Source: an uncultured Collinsella sp. (GTDB lineage Bacteria > Actinomycetota > Coriobacteriia > Coriobacteriales > Coriobacteriaceae). Taken from it: a stretch of DNA of 32,355 nt. The stretch spans positions 1 through 32,355 of the forward strand of contig UQWV01000021.1 of the NCBI GenBank assembly GCA_900544845.1. Reading direction: 5' to 3'. Made by a program: the position numbers and the translations under genes. The notes under the pieces were generated by a model that saw nothing but the letters and a program-made list of their open reading frames with translations, made no database searches and had not been told where the DNA came from. The stretch's first letter is position 1; each line of letters starts with the position of its first letter. Positions 9,068-17,283 of this stretch are shown here, piece by piece.

Positions 9068-9705
9068 TTCGGGCCGCCTGGGCGCGTGATCTGGTAGAGC
9101 AGCGCGTTCATAATGGCGGCCGCCACGGTCGAGCCGCCCTTGCGACCCCTCGCGACGATGGCCGGCACGCGTCGCGCGAGTAGCTCCTCTTTCGCCTCGA
9201 CCACGTTCACAAACCCAACCGGCACCCCAACGACGAGCGCGGGCGCGATCTTCCCCGCGTCCATGAGCTCGGCGAGGCGCAGAAGTGCTGTGGGAGCGTT
9301 GCCGACGGCCACGATGAGCGGACCCTCGATGCCGCAAGCTTTGTCCATGCTCGCAACGGCGCGAGTCGTGCCCGCGGCGCGCGCCGTTGCGGCGACATCC
9401 GAGTCGGCCATATAGCACACGGCCTGGCAGCCGATCTTCGCGAGCGCGGGCTTGCTTATGCCTGCGAGCGCCATGTTCGTGTCGGTGAGCACCGTGGCCC
9501 CTGCGCGCAGTGCGTCGAGCGCACAGTGCGCGGCATCATGGGTGAACACGAGGGAATCGGCGTACGAGAAGTCGGCAGTGGTGTGGATGACGCGCTTCAC
9601 GACGGGCTCTTCGAGCGGCGGGAACGTGCGGCCGCCGAGCTCTTCGGTGATGATCTCGAAGCTGCGCCGCTCGATGTCGCCGGGCGCCATCTCCTTGGAA
9701 TCCAT
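9064..9705 (-). CDS. cbiC: Cobalt-precorrin-8 methylmutase
   Basis: It moves a methyl group from C-11 to C-12 of cobalt-precorrin-8, giving cobyrinic acid. At 213 residues it is a full-length CbiC/CobH. RVIHTTADF near residue 40 carries the catalytic His, followed by the VLTDTNMALAGI and PLIVAVGNAPTALLRL motifs and VVGVPVGFVNVVEAKE. The start ATG at 9705 directly abuts the cobO TAG, and its own stop is shared in GTGA with cbiJ. An unrelated-looking N-terminal MDSKEMAPGD is a short extension. Confidence 0.95.
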   Translation of the reverse strand: MDSKEMAPGDIERRSFEIITEELGGRTFPPLEEPVVKRVIHTTADFSYADSLVFTHDAAHCALDALRAGATVLTDTNMALAGISKPALAKIGCQAVCYMADSDVAATARAAGTTRAVASMDKACGIEGPLIVAVGNAPTALLRLAELMDAGKIAPALVVGVPVGFVNVVEAKEELLARRVPAIVARGRKGGSTVAAAIMNALLYQITRPGGPK

Positions 9706-10221
9706 CTAGTACTCCACTCCTTCCCTTGCACATATCCCCTGAGCGTAGGGGTGTTTCTCGCACCGCATCTCGGTTATGTAGTCGGCCTTCTCCACGATCT
9801 TGCGGGAAGGCGCGCGCCCGGTGAGCGCTACTTCGACGCCGCGCGCGGACATATCGAGCGCGCGGTCCACGAGCGTCTCGTCGACAAGCCCCTTCGAAAG
9901 CGCGTCGAGCGCCTCGTCGAGCACGAGCAGCCCCTCCTGCGCGCCCTCGAGCTCGGCGAGCGCGGAAACGAGGTTCCCATCGTGCAGCTCGCGCGTCGCG
10001 GCAAGTTCTTCCGACGTCATCGACCAGGTAAACTTGTCCGACGCCTTCCCCGCGAACACGGGCACGCCGAAATGCTCGGCGAGCAGGCGCGCCTCCCCGC
10101 TTTCGCCGTCTTTCAGGAACTGCACGACTACGACGCGGCGGCCTGCGGCGAGCATGCGAAGGGCGAGGCCCATCGCCGCCGTGGTCTTGCCTTTGCCGTT
10201 GCCATGATACACGTGGATCAT
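9706..10221 (-). CDS. cobO: Corrinoid adenosyltransferase (CobO/BtuR/CobA type)
   Basis: It transfers the adenosyl group of ATP to cobalt(I) corrinoids to make the coenzyme form. The 171-aa protein has the P-loop variant GNGKGKTTAA (about 7-16), VVVVQFLKDG, LLVLDEALDA and the late VALTGRAP motif, as in CobO/BtuR. This enzyme serves both synthesis and salvage, so it stays useful even if earlier steps fail. Its ATG overlaps the cobQ stop (ATGA), and its TAG touches the cbiC start. Confidence 0.94.
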   Translation of the reverse strand: MIHVYHGNGKGKTTAAMGLALRMLAAGRRVVVVQFLKDGESGEARLLAEHFGVPVFAGKASDKFTWSMTSEELAATRELHDGNLVSALAELEGAQEGLLVLDEALDALSKGLVDETLVDRALDMSARGVEVALTGRAPSRKIVEKADYITEMRCEKHPYAQGICAREGVEY

Positions 10222-11647
10222 ACGCCCTCCTCGATAATGCGGTAGACATACTCCATGTCGAGCGCCCCGCGCACGGAGTCGGCCAGGCGGACGAACTCGC
10301 GCGCACGATGATCGGCTGCGGACGCCGCGCCCGCAGCACCCACGACGCTCTCGGGCAGACCGCGCATGCGCGCGAGCGAGCGCGCGAGGGCGAGCGCCAC
10401 CCCCGGTTCGTCGAACAGGCCGTGGAGATAGGTTCCGAACACGTTTCCGCAGGCCGCGCCTTCTGGTTTGCCGCCAATCGTGCCCGCAGGGGCGCAGGAG
10501 ATGGTCGTTTCGCCGTCGTGAATCTCGTACCCGCGCGCCGTCATGCCGTTCCACACCGAGAACGCGCCTTGGGCGCCCGTGATGTGCAGCTCCGACTGGG
10601 CGAGGCGCTTTTCCTCCTTGAACACCGTACTTGCAGGGATGAGCCCGAGCCCGCGCGCGGTGCCAGCGCCTTCCCTGCCGTGCGGGTCGGAAAGCTCGTC
10701 TCCCAAAAGCTGGTAGCCTCCGCATATGCCGAGCACCGGCGTGCCCGCGCCCGAAAGCGCGCGTACACAGGCTCCGATGCCGCTAGCCGCAAGCCAGCGC
10801 GCGTCGTCGAGCGTGGTCTTCGAGCCGGGGAGCACCACCAGGTCGGGTCGGCCCAGATCGGTCGTAGAGGAAACGTAGCGCACGCCCACGCCGGGCACGC
10901 GCGAAAGCGGGTCGAAGTCGGTGAAGTTCGACAGATGCGGAAGGCGCACGACGGCGACGTCGATGACGCCGCGCGCCTCGCGGGCAGATAGGCGCGGCGC
11001 GAGCGAGTCCTCGTCGTCCAGGTCGAGCGTAAGATACGGCACGACCCCCACGACGGGAACCCCGCACATCTTCTCGAGCGGGGTCAAACCCGGGCGCAGG
11101 ATTTCCACATCGCCGCGGAACTTGTTCACCACAAGCCCCCGCAAAAGCGCGCGGTCCTCGGGCGCAAGGAGCGCGACCGTGCCGTAGAGCTGGGCAAACA
11201 CCCCGCCTGGGTCGATGTCGCCCGCGAGCAGCACGGGAGAGGACACGGCGCGTGCGAGCCCCATGTTGACGATGTCGTTTTCGGTAAGGTTGATTTCGAC
11301 GGGGCTGCCAGCGCCTTCTTTCGCGCGAAGTAGTCCCTCGCAGCGAAGGCTCCCTGCACCTTGCCAGCCACGATGAGCTGGCTTCGGTGGTCGCTTTCGG
11401 GCTTGAGCAGGATGGGGTTCATACGCACGTCGGGCGCGATGCCGCACGCCTCGGCCTGCATGATCTGGGCGCGCCCCATCTCGAGCCCGTCGGCCGTGAC
11501 ACCGCTGTTGAGCGCCATGTTCTGGCTCTTGAAGGGAGCCACGCGCAGGCCGTCCTGCGAAAGCACACGGCACAGCCCCGCCGCAAGCAGGCTCTTCCCC
11601 GCGTTCGACATGGTGCCCTGGATCATGATGGGCTTCGCCCTACCCAC
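10218..11647 (-). pseudogene. cobQ: Cobyric acid synthase, broken by a deletion with frame change
   Basis: The intact enzyme (CobQ/CbiP) amidates four side chains of adenosylcobyrinic a,c-diamide using glutamine and ATP. The N-terminal part runs from GTG 11647 (GTGGGTAG overlap with cobD) through QGTMSNAGKS, PFKSQNMALNSG, RAQIMQAEACG and MNPILLKP to about 11320. The remainder lies in another frame from EGAGSPVEINL (about 11318) to TGA at 10218, including DIDPGGVFA, KFRGDV, the GATase Cys in LGICGGYQLLG and the late His in YLHGLF. At the join about 23 family residues between DYFARK and EGAGSP are missing, which corresponds to about 70 nt, not a multiple of three. Everything else is well conserved, so the damage looks recent. 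A sequencing or assembly fault is the alternative. Confidence 0.85.
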
Positions 11648-12863
11648 GGGTATCGACCTCCTTCGCCGAGCCTCGGCCATCCGTGCCCGCCATAGCGCCG
11701 CTGCAAGAAGCGCCGCCCCGTTCGTCGGGTTCGCCTTCGCCCGATGCGCCTTCCGCCCGAAGCGCGCGACTGAACGCCATCACAAGCCGGGCGTTCTCCT
11801 TGCGCGTGCGCACCGCGACGCGGCACCAGAAACGGGACAGTACCGAAAACGAGTCGCACGTGCGGACCAAAATCCCCTGTTTATACAGGCGCTCGGGGAT
11901 GTCTTTCGCCGGCGTGCGGACTAAAAGGAAGTTCGCATCCGACGGCACGACGGAAAGCCCGAGCGAGGAGAGCTCGTGGGAAAGCCACGCTCGCTCGCCC
12001 GCCAGTACATCGCGCGTGCACGAGACGTATTCGACGTCTTCCAGGGCGGCGATGCCCGCGGCCTCGGCGACCGACGAGACGGGCCACGCCTGCCCCGCCC
12101 GGCGAATCCCCTCGATGAGTTGGGCGTTTCCGCTGATTAGATATCCCAACCGCAACCCCGCCATTCCGTAGAGCTTGGTGAACGCGGAGAGCACGGCCAC
12201 ATGGCGCGAACACGCGGCGCGTGCGGCCACGCTCCTTTCGCGGGCGTCGGGCGCAAATCCGAGGAAGCACTCGTCCATGACGAGCAGCGCGCCCACCTGC
12301 TCGCAGCGGCAAGCCGCGGCATCGATCACGCTGGGGTCGACGAGGCGCCCCGTCGGGTTGTTCGGATTGCAGAGGTACGCCACGTCTCCCGGCCCCTCAA
12401 TCGCGCGGGCGAAGGAGGCGGGCACGTCGAAGTCGTCCGCTTCGGAGAGCGGGAACTCCTGCACGCATGCGCCGTAGTACGATGCCGCCTCCGCATATTC
12501 AGAGAACGTCGGCGCGCACACGACGATGCGTTTCGGGCGCACCGCCGCAGCGAGCCGCCAGATGATGTCGGACGCGCCCGCGCCGCAGACGATAGTATCT
12601 TCGGGAATGCCCTGAGCACGCGCTAGGGCGCGAACGAGGGCGCGGCTTTCCCTATCGGGGTATGCGTCGATTCGAGAAAGCGCCTTGCAAGCTGCGGCGA
12701 CAGCGCGCGGCGATGGGCCTGCCGGATTCACGTTCACCGAGAAGTCGATGAGGTCGGAGGCGCCCCCTTCGCAACCGATGCCGAGCGATTGCGCGCTGCC
12801 CCCATGCGCACGGGCGCGCAGGATTCCCCCGGTAGCCCGGAGCGCGGCGTGGTCTTCCCTCAT
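11640..12863 (-). CDS. cobD: L-threonine-O-3-phosphate decarboxylase (PLP-dependent)
   Basis: It makes (R)-1-aminopropan-2-ol O-phosphate, the linker joined to cobyric acid by CbiB. The 407-aa aminotransferase-fold protein has HGGSAQSLG near residue 20, IDFSVNVNP, YLCNPNNPTGR, VMDECFLGF and the PLP lysine in SAFTKLYGMAGLRLGY. Start ATG 12863 is in an ATGA overlap with cbiB. After the normal C-terminus (VMAFSRAL) there is an extra tail of about 40 Gly/Ser/Glu-rich residues that overlaps the cobQ start, a likely read-through extension of low function. Confidence 0.92.
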   Translation of the reverse strand: MREDHAALRATGGILRARAHGGSAQSLGIGCEGGASDLIDFSVNVNPAGPSPRAVAAACKALSRIDAYPDRESRALVRALARAQGIPEDTIVCGAGASDIIWRLAAAVRPKRIVVCAPTFSEYAEAASYYGACVQEFPLSEADDFDVPASFARAIEGPGDVAYLCNPNNPTGRLVDPSVIDAAACRCEQVGALLVMDECFLGFAPDARERSVAARAACSRHVAVLSAFTKLYGMAGLRLGYLISGNAQLIEGIRRAGQAWPVSSVAEAAGIAALEDVEYVSCTRDVLAGERAWLSHELSSLGLSVVPSDANFLLVRTPAKDIPERLYKQGILVRTCDSFSVLSRFWCRVAVRTRKENARLVMAFSRALRAEGASGEGEPDERGGASCSGAMAGTDGRGSAKEVDTRG

Positions 12864-13834
12864 GCCATCGCCCCCACGGCGAGCACGACCGCCGCGCGCG
12901 CGGCGCCGAAGACGACGAGCGCACATACGGACGCGGCGAGCATGAGCCTTGTCGCCCGGGCGATGTCGCCCCACTCGATTTCGCGGGACGCGTCGCCTAT
13001 CGTCGGTTTCTCAACGAGCTTGCCGAAATACACCGCGGGTCCTGCCAGGCGCAGCCCGAGCGCGCCCGCGCACGCTGACTCGGTCTGCGCCGAGTTGGGG
13101 CTCGCATGGCGACGCCTGTCGCGGCGCCAGATGCGCGCCGCCCCGCGCCCGTCGAGCCCAACGATCGGGCACACGGCGATCATGAGCAGGGCCGATAAGC
13201 GCGAGGGAATCCAGTTCACCGCATCGTCGAGGCGCGCCGAGGCGCGGCCGAAGTCGATGTAGCGCTCGTTTTTGTAGCCCACCATGCTGTCGAGCGTGTT
13301 CACCGCCTTGTACGCCATGCCCAAGGGCGCACCCCCGATCATAAGGTAGAAAAGCGGCGCGATGACGCCGTCGCTCGCGTTCTCCGCCACCGTTTCCACG
13401 GCGGCGCGCGCGACGCCCTGCTCGTCGAGAACAGACGTGTCGCGTCCCACGATGAGCCCGACGGCTTCGCGCGCCGCGACAAGGCCGCCCTTCGAGAACG
13501 CGCGGGCCACGGCCAGGCTCTGGCGGCGCAGCTCGCATACCGCGAGAATCTGATAGCTCGCCCATGCCTCGGCCACGAAGCGCAAGCCGGGGTGAACCAT
13601 GCCGCAAAGATGCAGGATTCCCCAGGTCAAAAGCCCACACGTAGGCGGAAGCGCCACGGCGAGCACAAGCCCTGCGGCGCGAGTGCCCGCGGACGTTTGC
13701 GGGAATGCGCGCCGCAGGCGGCCTTCGGCCCACGTAATCGCGCGCCCCATGGCGACGACGGGATGGGGAAGCCAGCGCGGGTCGCCGAAGGCAAGGTCGG
13801 CCGCGAACCCGGCGGCGACGGCAAGAATCGTCAT
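12860..13834 (-). CDS. cbiB: Adenosylcobinamide-phosphate synthase
   Basis: This integral membrane enzyme attaches aminopropanol phosphate to adenosylcobyric acid. The 324-aa protein begins with the family's hydrophobic segment and FGDPRWLPHPV motif (about 16-26), then has several helices, VAENASDGVIAPLFY, the YKAVNTLDSMVGYKNERY motif and WIPSRLSAL. A Gly/Arg-rich insert (IWRRDRRRHASPNSAQTES) matches the usual cytosolic loop. The start ATG 13834 shares one base with the upstream stop (TGATG), and the stop overlaps cobD. All landmarks are present. Confidence 0.94.
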   Translation of the reverse strand: MTILAVAAGFAADLAFGDPRWLPHPVVAMGRAITWAEGRLRRAFPQTSAGTRAAGLVLAVALPPTCGLLTWGILHLCGMVHPGLRFVAEAWASYQILAVCELRRQSLAVARAFSKGGLVAAREAVGLIVGRDTSVLDEQGVARAAVETVAENASDGVIAPLFYLMIGGAPLGMAYKAVNTLDSMVGYKNERYIDFGRASARLDDAVNWIPSRLSALLMIAVCPIVGLDGRGAARIWRRDRRRHASPNSAQTESACAGALGLRLAGPAVYFGKLVEKPTIGDASREIEWGDIARATRLMLAASVCALVVFGAARAAVVLAVGAMA

Positions 13835-14835
13835 CACAGGGCATCGCCCCCCGAAGCGGGGCGAACGTCGCGAAGGCAGCGCCCATCCCAGGTGGCGGCC
13901 CATGCGCCGCCCGGCTCGATATGCACGTCGAAGTATCCCATTTTCGGGACAGCTAGCTCGGAGAGCAGCGCTTTCACGGTACCCGCGTGAACGACGAAGA
14001 CGGCGCGCCCACTCCCCTGGGCGCGCTCCGATTCGCACGCCTCCCGAAACGCCGCGACGACGCGGCGGGTGAAATCGCTCTTGCCCTCGCCATGCGGGCA
14101 GCGCGTCTCACACCAGGAGTCTACCCAGGCGCGGTAACGCGCATCCTCTTTAAGTTCGGCGGCGCTTCGCCCCTCGAAGTCGCCGAAATCTATCTCGCGC
14201 AGACCGGGGCACGCCATAAGCTCCGCGTTCGGGAAGAGAATGCGTGCCGTCTGGTCGGTGCGGGCCATGCCACTCGTGATAACACGGAACACGTCACGAT
14301 CGCACGCGAGCTCGCGCAAAGCGCGCTCGCCCGCGCTCGACAAGGGCTCGTCGGTGCCCGCCCCGCTGTAGCGATGGTCTTCCGTGCCCGCCGTGGCACC
14401 ATGGCGCACGAAGACGACTTCCAAAGGCGCGCCCGCGCCCTGCGTCCCTCGAGGCGCATCGGCAAGGTTTCCTTTGATGACCTGGGGAATCCCGCACGTC
14501 ATGCGCACGACGACGTCGGCGCGCGCAGCAAGCGCGCATCCCAGGCGCCCCGCGCGCTCGCGCCATTGGGCGTCTTCCGCACGCATGGGGACGACCCCCG
14601 AGCCGACCAAGGGCAGAATCACTGCGTCGAAGCCGATCAGCCGCTCGAGCGCCCGGTCAGCGTCGAGCGCGCGTACGAGTTCCTCAGCACGGTACGCGAC
14701 ACGGCCGGCAAAAGCCGCGGGCACGCCGCCCTCCGCAAGCTGCGCCGCGTCGACGAAATCGTCCGCCGCGAACCCGAGCTTTTCGCGCACGAAGGTCCTC
14801 TTCCCCGAATGCGCGCCACCTACCACGAGAATCAT
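13834..14835 (-). CDS. Fusion: CobU-like P-loop domain + alpha-ribazole phosphatase (CobC)
   Basis: Two cobalamin-tail activities appear in one 333-aa chain. Residues about 1-165 resemble the CobU kinase/guanylyltransferase fold: VVGGAHSGKRT (P-loop, about 4-14), then LPLVGSGVVPMRAED (like the NEVGxGIVP motif) and GIPQVIKG at the end. Residues about 175-333 are a histidine phosphatase: VVFVRHGAT with the phosphoacceptor His, YSGAGTDEPLSSAGERAL, GLREIDFGDFEGRS, and the second His in VFVVHAGTV. CobC removes the 5'-phosphate of alpha-ribazole phosphate or adenosylcobalamin phosphate. A separate CobU gene lies two genes upstream, so the N-terminal domain may be redundant, complementary or a different nucleotide kinase. 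Start ATG 14835 is in ATGA with cobS. Confidence 0.85.
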   Translation of the reverse strand: MILVVGGAHSGKRTFVREKLGFAADDFVDAAQLAEGGVPAAFAGRVAYRAEELVRALDADRALERLIGFDAVILPLVGSGVVPMRAEDAQWRERAGRLGCALAARADVVVRMTCGIPQVIKGNLADAPRGTQGAGAPLEVVFVRHGATAGTEDHRYSGAGTDEPLSSAGERALRELACDRDVFRVITSGMARTDQTARILFPNAELMACPGLREIDFGDFEGRSAAELKEDARYRAWVDSWCETRCPHGEGKSDFTRRVVAAFREACESERAQGSGRAVFVVHAGTVKALLSELAVPKMGYFDVHIEPGGAWAATWDGRCLRDVRPASGGDAL

Positions 14836-15599
14836 AGGAGCATACCCCCCGCCACCAGCATGGCAAGCATCGCGAGCTCGGCCCATTGCAGAAACCATCC
14901 GGCCAAATCCCCTGTCACCCCGCCGAAGCGGGACAGGGCAACATGACGGTACCACGCGAGCGCCAAAAGCCCCGCCACCGCCATAAGGGCGCCGACGGCC
15001 TGAGCGCACGCAACCATCCCTGCAGCCGAAGCCGCAGCGAAAGCGCAAAGCGGCACGACGATCGCCGCGCGCTTCTTAGCAGGCGAGAGTCCCGCGGCCA
15101 TGCCGTCCGCCCGCGCGGCAGGCCAGCATTCTACGGCGAGCCCCGAAAGCGCGCGGGAGAACACGAGCGAGCACAGAAGCGCGAGGAACGCCCCCGCCGT
15201 AAGCGGCATCGCGGTGAACAGGGAAAACTGCAGAATAAGGTACACAACAACACCGATGACCCCGAAGGCGCCCGCCCGCGGGTCGTGCATGATCTCGAGC
15301 TTTCGCTCGCGCGGGGCCCAACTTGCAAGCGCATCGGAGGTGTCGCAGAGCCCGTCTAGGTGGATGCCTCCCGTCACCGCCACAGGCAACGCCACGAGCA
15401 CGGCCGCGACGATGGTCGCGGGTACGCCGAGCAGGTTCGCCACGTACCCCCACGCCGTCATGAGGAAGCCTTCCGCAAGGCCCACCAGGGGAAACGCGGC
15501 AAGCGCATGGGTTGATCCGAAATCGGTCCAGGCCGATTTCGGGACGGGGACGCGCGAGAACGTTCCGAACGCCGCGCCGATTGCCTCTGCTATCTTCAC
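14832..15599 (-). CDS. cobS: Adenosylcobinamide-GDP ribazoletransferase (cobalamin synthase)
   Basis: It joins adenosylcobinamide-GDP and alpha-ribazole (phosphate) in the membrane. The 255-aa polytopic protein has FSRVPVP, AAFPLVGLAEG, the metal-binding VTGGIHLDGLCDTSDAL motif, RERKLEIMHDPRAGAFGV, and many hydrophobic helices to the end, as in CobS/CobV. I start at GTG 15599, which forms a GTGA overlap with the cobU stop; the longer upstream frame is only cobU antiframe. A late RFGGVTGDLAGW segment is also family-typical. Confidence 0.94.
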   Translation of the reverse strand: MKIAEAIGAAFGTFSRVPVPKSAWTDFGSTHALAAFPLVGLAEGFLMTAWGYVANLLGVPATIVAAVLVALPVAVTGGIHLDGLCDTSDALASWAPRERKLEIMHDPRAGAFGVIGVVVYLILQFSLFTAMPLTAGAFLALLCSLVFSRALSGLAVECWPAARADGMAAGLSPAKKRAAIVVPLCAFAAASAAGMVACAQAVGALMAVAGLLALAWYRHVALSRFGGVTGDLAGWFLQWAELAMLAMLVAGGMLL

Positions 15600-16144
15600 C
15601 TTGTAGGTCCTTCGCCTTTCATCCACACGGGAATCCCGCATACCACTTCGACTGCGCGGTCGGCCAGCGCCGCCACGCCCGCGTTCACGCGCGCGAGCGC
15701 GCGCCTCCATGCCTCGGTCCCCTCATCGTAGCGCATCCCATCGGCGAACACGTCGACGGTGACCACCACCGTATACGCAGCGGCCTGAGCGAGCCGTTCG
15801 ATGCCTCCGAGCACCTCGCGCGCCGCAGCGTCGGGGTCACGTGGGGACAAGCCGCCTTCCGCGAAGAGCTCGTTCGCAACCAGGTTGCCCACGTCCTCCA
15901 AAAGAAGCGTGCAGCCGCGCGGAAGCCCGGACGCTGCGGCGCCCACGTCACGCGTGCGCTCGAGGGTGGAAAACCCCTTGCCCTCGCGCAGCGCCCGATG
16001 GCGCGCGATGCGGCGGGCACCCTCTTCCCCGAAGGGCTCCATCGTTGCCAGGTACACGCGGGGGCCGTCGTGCCCGAGGCACAGGGACTCGGCATAGGCG
16101 CTCTTGCCGCTCGCGGCGGCGCCGATGACGAGCGTCACCGTCAT
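15596..16144 (-). CDS. cobU: Adenosylcobinamide kinase / adenosylcobinamide-phosphate guanylyltransferase
   Basis: It phosphorylates adenosylcobinamide and converts it to the GDP derivative; this activity also salvages external cobinamide. In the 182-aa protein the P-loop is VIGAAASGKSAYAES (about 6-20), followed by VYLATMEPF, ARRIARHR with the guanylylation-site His region, LLLEDVGNLVANELF, DVFADGMRYDEGTEAW and GIPVWMKG. Start ATG 16144 is in ATGA with the cobT stop. It is the more canonical of the two CobU-like proteins in this operon. Confidence 0.9.
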   Translation of the reverse strand: MTVTLVIGAAASGKSAYAESLCLGHDGPRVYLATMEPFGEEGARRIARHRALREGKGFSTLERTRDVGAAASGLPRGCTLLLEDVGNLVANELFAEGGLSPRDPDAAAREVLGGIERLAQAAAYTVVVTVDVFADGMRYDEGTEAWRRALARVNAGVAALADRAVEVVCGIPVWMKGEGPTR

Positions 16145-17283
16145 TTCCCGGCCTCGAAATGCTCGTAAGCAGCCATGCCAGTCGCCGTGAACGTCTTCCC
16201 ATCCCGGTACACGCGCAGCGCCGAATCCAGAAGGGGCAGAAACGCCATGGCGCCCGCGCCCTCGCCCAAATGCATGCCCGCGTCGAGGGGTGCCTTTATG
16301 CCGAGCTCGCGAAGGAGCTTTTGGCTTGCGGGTTCGCTTGATGTGTGGGTGCCCACGAGGTAGCCCAAGGCGTTGGGGCACAGGCGCGCCGCGCACAGGG
16401 CCGCAGTGCAGGATATGACCCCGTCAAGGAGCGCCGGCGCCTTCGAGGCCGCGGCCCCCAGGTAGAAACCGCACATCGCCGCGATGTCGAAGCCGCCCAC
16501 CTTCGAGAGCACGTCGATCGGGTCGGCGGGATCGGGCGAGTTCGCATCGATAGCGCGCTCGACCACGTCGCGCTTGCGCGCGAACGAGGCGTCCGAGAGC
16601 CCCGCGCCGCGCCCGACGAGGCTCCGTGCGTCCGCCCGGAGGAGCACTGCGGCCACCGCCGCCGAGGTGGTCGTGTTGCCGATGCCCATCTCGCCCGCGG
16701 CGAGAAGGCGCACGCCGGCGCGGGCAAGCCCGCACGCGACGGCGATTCCGACTTCGATCGCGCGCACGGCCCCATCGCGAGACATAGCGGAACCGTGCGC
16801 GATATTACCGCTCCCCCGCCGCACGTTCGCGCGCACCATGCGCGCGTCTTCTATGCCCCGGGCCATACCCACGTCGACGGGCACGACATCGGCACCCGCG
16901 AACGCCGCCATGCGGCAGGCACTCGTGGCCCCCTCGCACATGTTGCGCGCGACGGCTCGCGTCACGTCTTGTCCGCTTTGCGACACGCCTTCGGCAACGA
17001 CCCCATTGTCGGAGAAGAATACCGCGAGCGCACGGGGAAACTCGGCAACCTCGGCGCTCCCCTGAGCTGCGGCGATACACGCGACGGCGTCTTCAAAGTC
17101 GCCCAATCCCCCCAAGGGGTGCGCGATGGAGTCCCACGCGGCGTACGCGGCGGCGCGGGCGCACTCGTCTGCGGGCGCGATCCGGGAGAGAGCGGCTTCG
17201 AGCACGGCGCCCGGCGCCGACGAGAACGCGCGCTCGACTTCCTCGCGGATGCAGGCAAGCGCGGTTTCGGTTGCTTCAGCCAT
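16141..17283 (-). CDS. cobT: Nicotinate-nucleotide--dimethylbenzimidazole phosphoribosyltransferase
   Basis: It activates the lower-ligand base to its alpha-ribazole 5'-phosphate using nicotinate mononucleotide. The 380-aa protein shows the DSIAHPLGGLGDFE start region, VFFSDNGVVAEGVSQSGQ, AAGEMGIGNTTTSAAV, GRGAGLSD, LDGVISCTAAL and the catalytic Glu motif LGEGAGAM near the end. Start ATG 17283 gives an 8-bp overlap (ATGGCTGA) with the cbiA stop. The lower ligand used cannot be told from the sequence; no bluB or bza genes are in the window. Confidence 0.94.
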   Translation of the reverse strand: MAEATETALACIREEVERAFSSAPGAVLEAALSRIAPADECARAAAYAAWDSIAHPLGGLGDFEDAVACIAAAQGSAEVAEFPRALAVFFSDNGVVAEGVSQSGQDVTRAVARNMCEGATSACRMAAFAGADVVPVDVGMARGIEDARMVRANVRRGSGNIAHGSAMSRDGAVRAIEVGIAVACGLARAGVRLLAAGEMGIGNTTTSAAVAAVLLRADARSLVGRGAGLSDASFARKRDVVERAIDANSPDPADPIDVLSKVGGFDIAAMCGFYLGAAASKAPALLDGVISCTAALCAARLCPNALGYLVGTHTSSEPASQKLLRELGIKAPLDAGMHLGEGAGAMAFLPLLDSALRVYRDGKTFTATGMAAYEHFEAGK

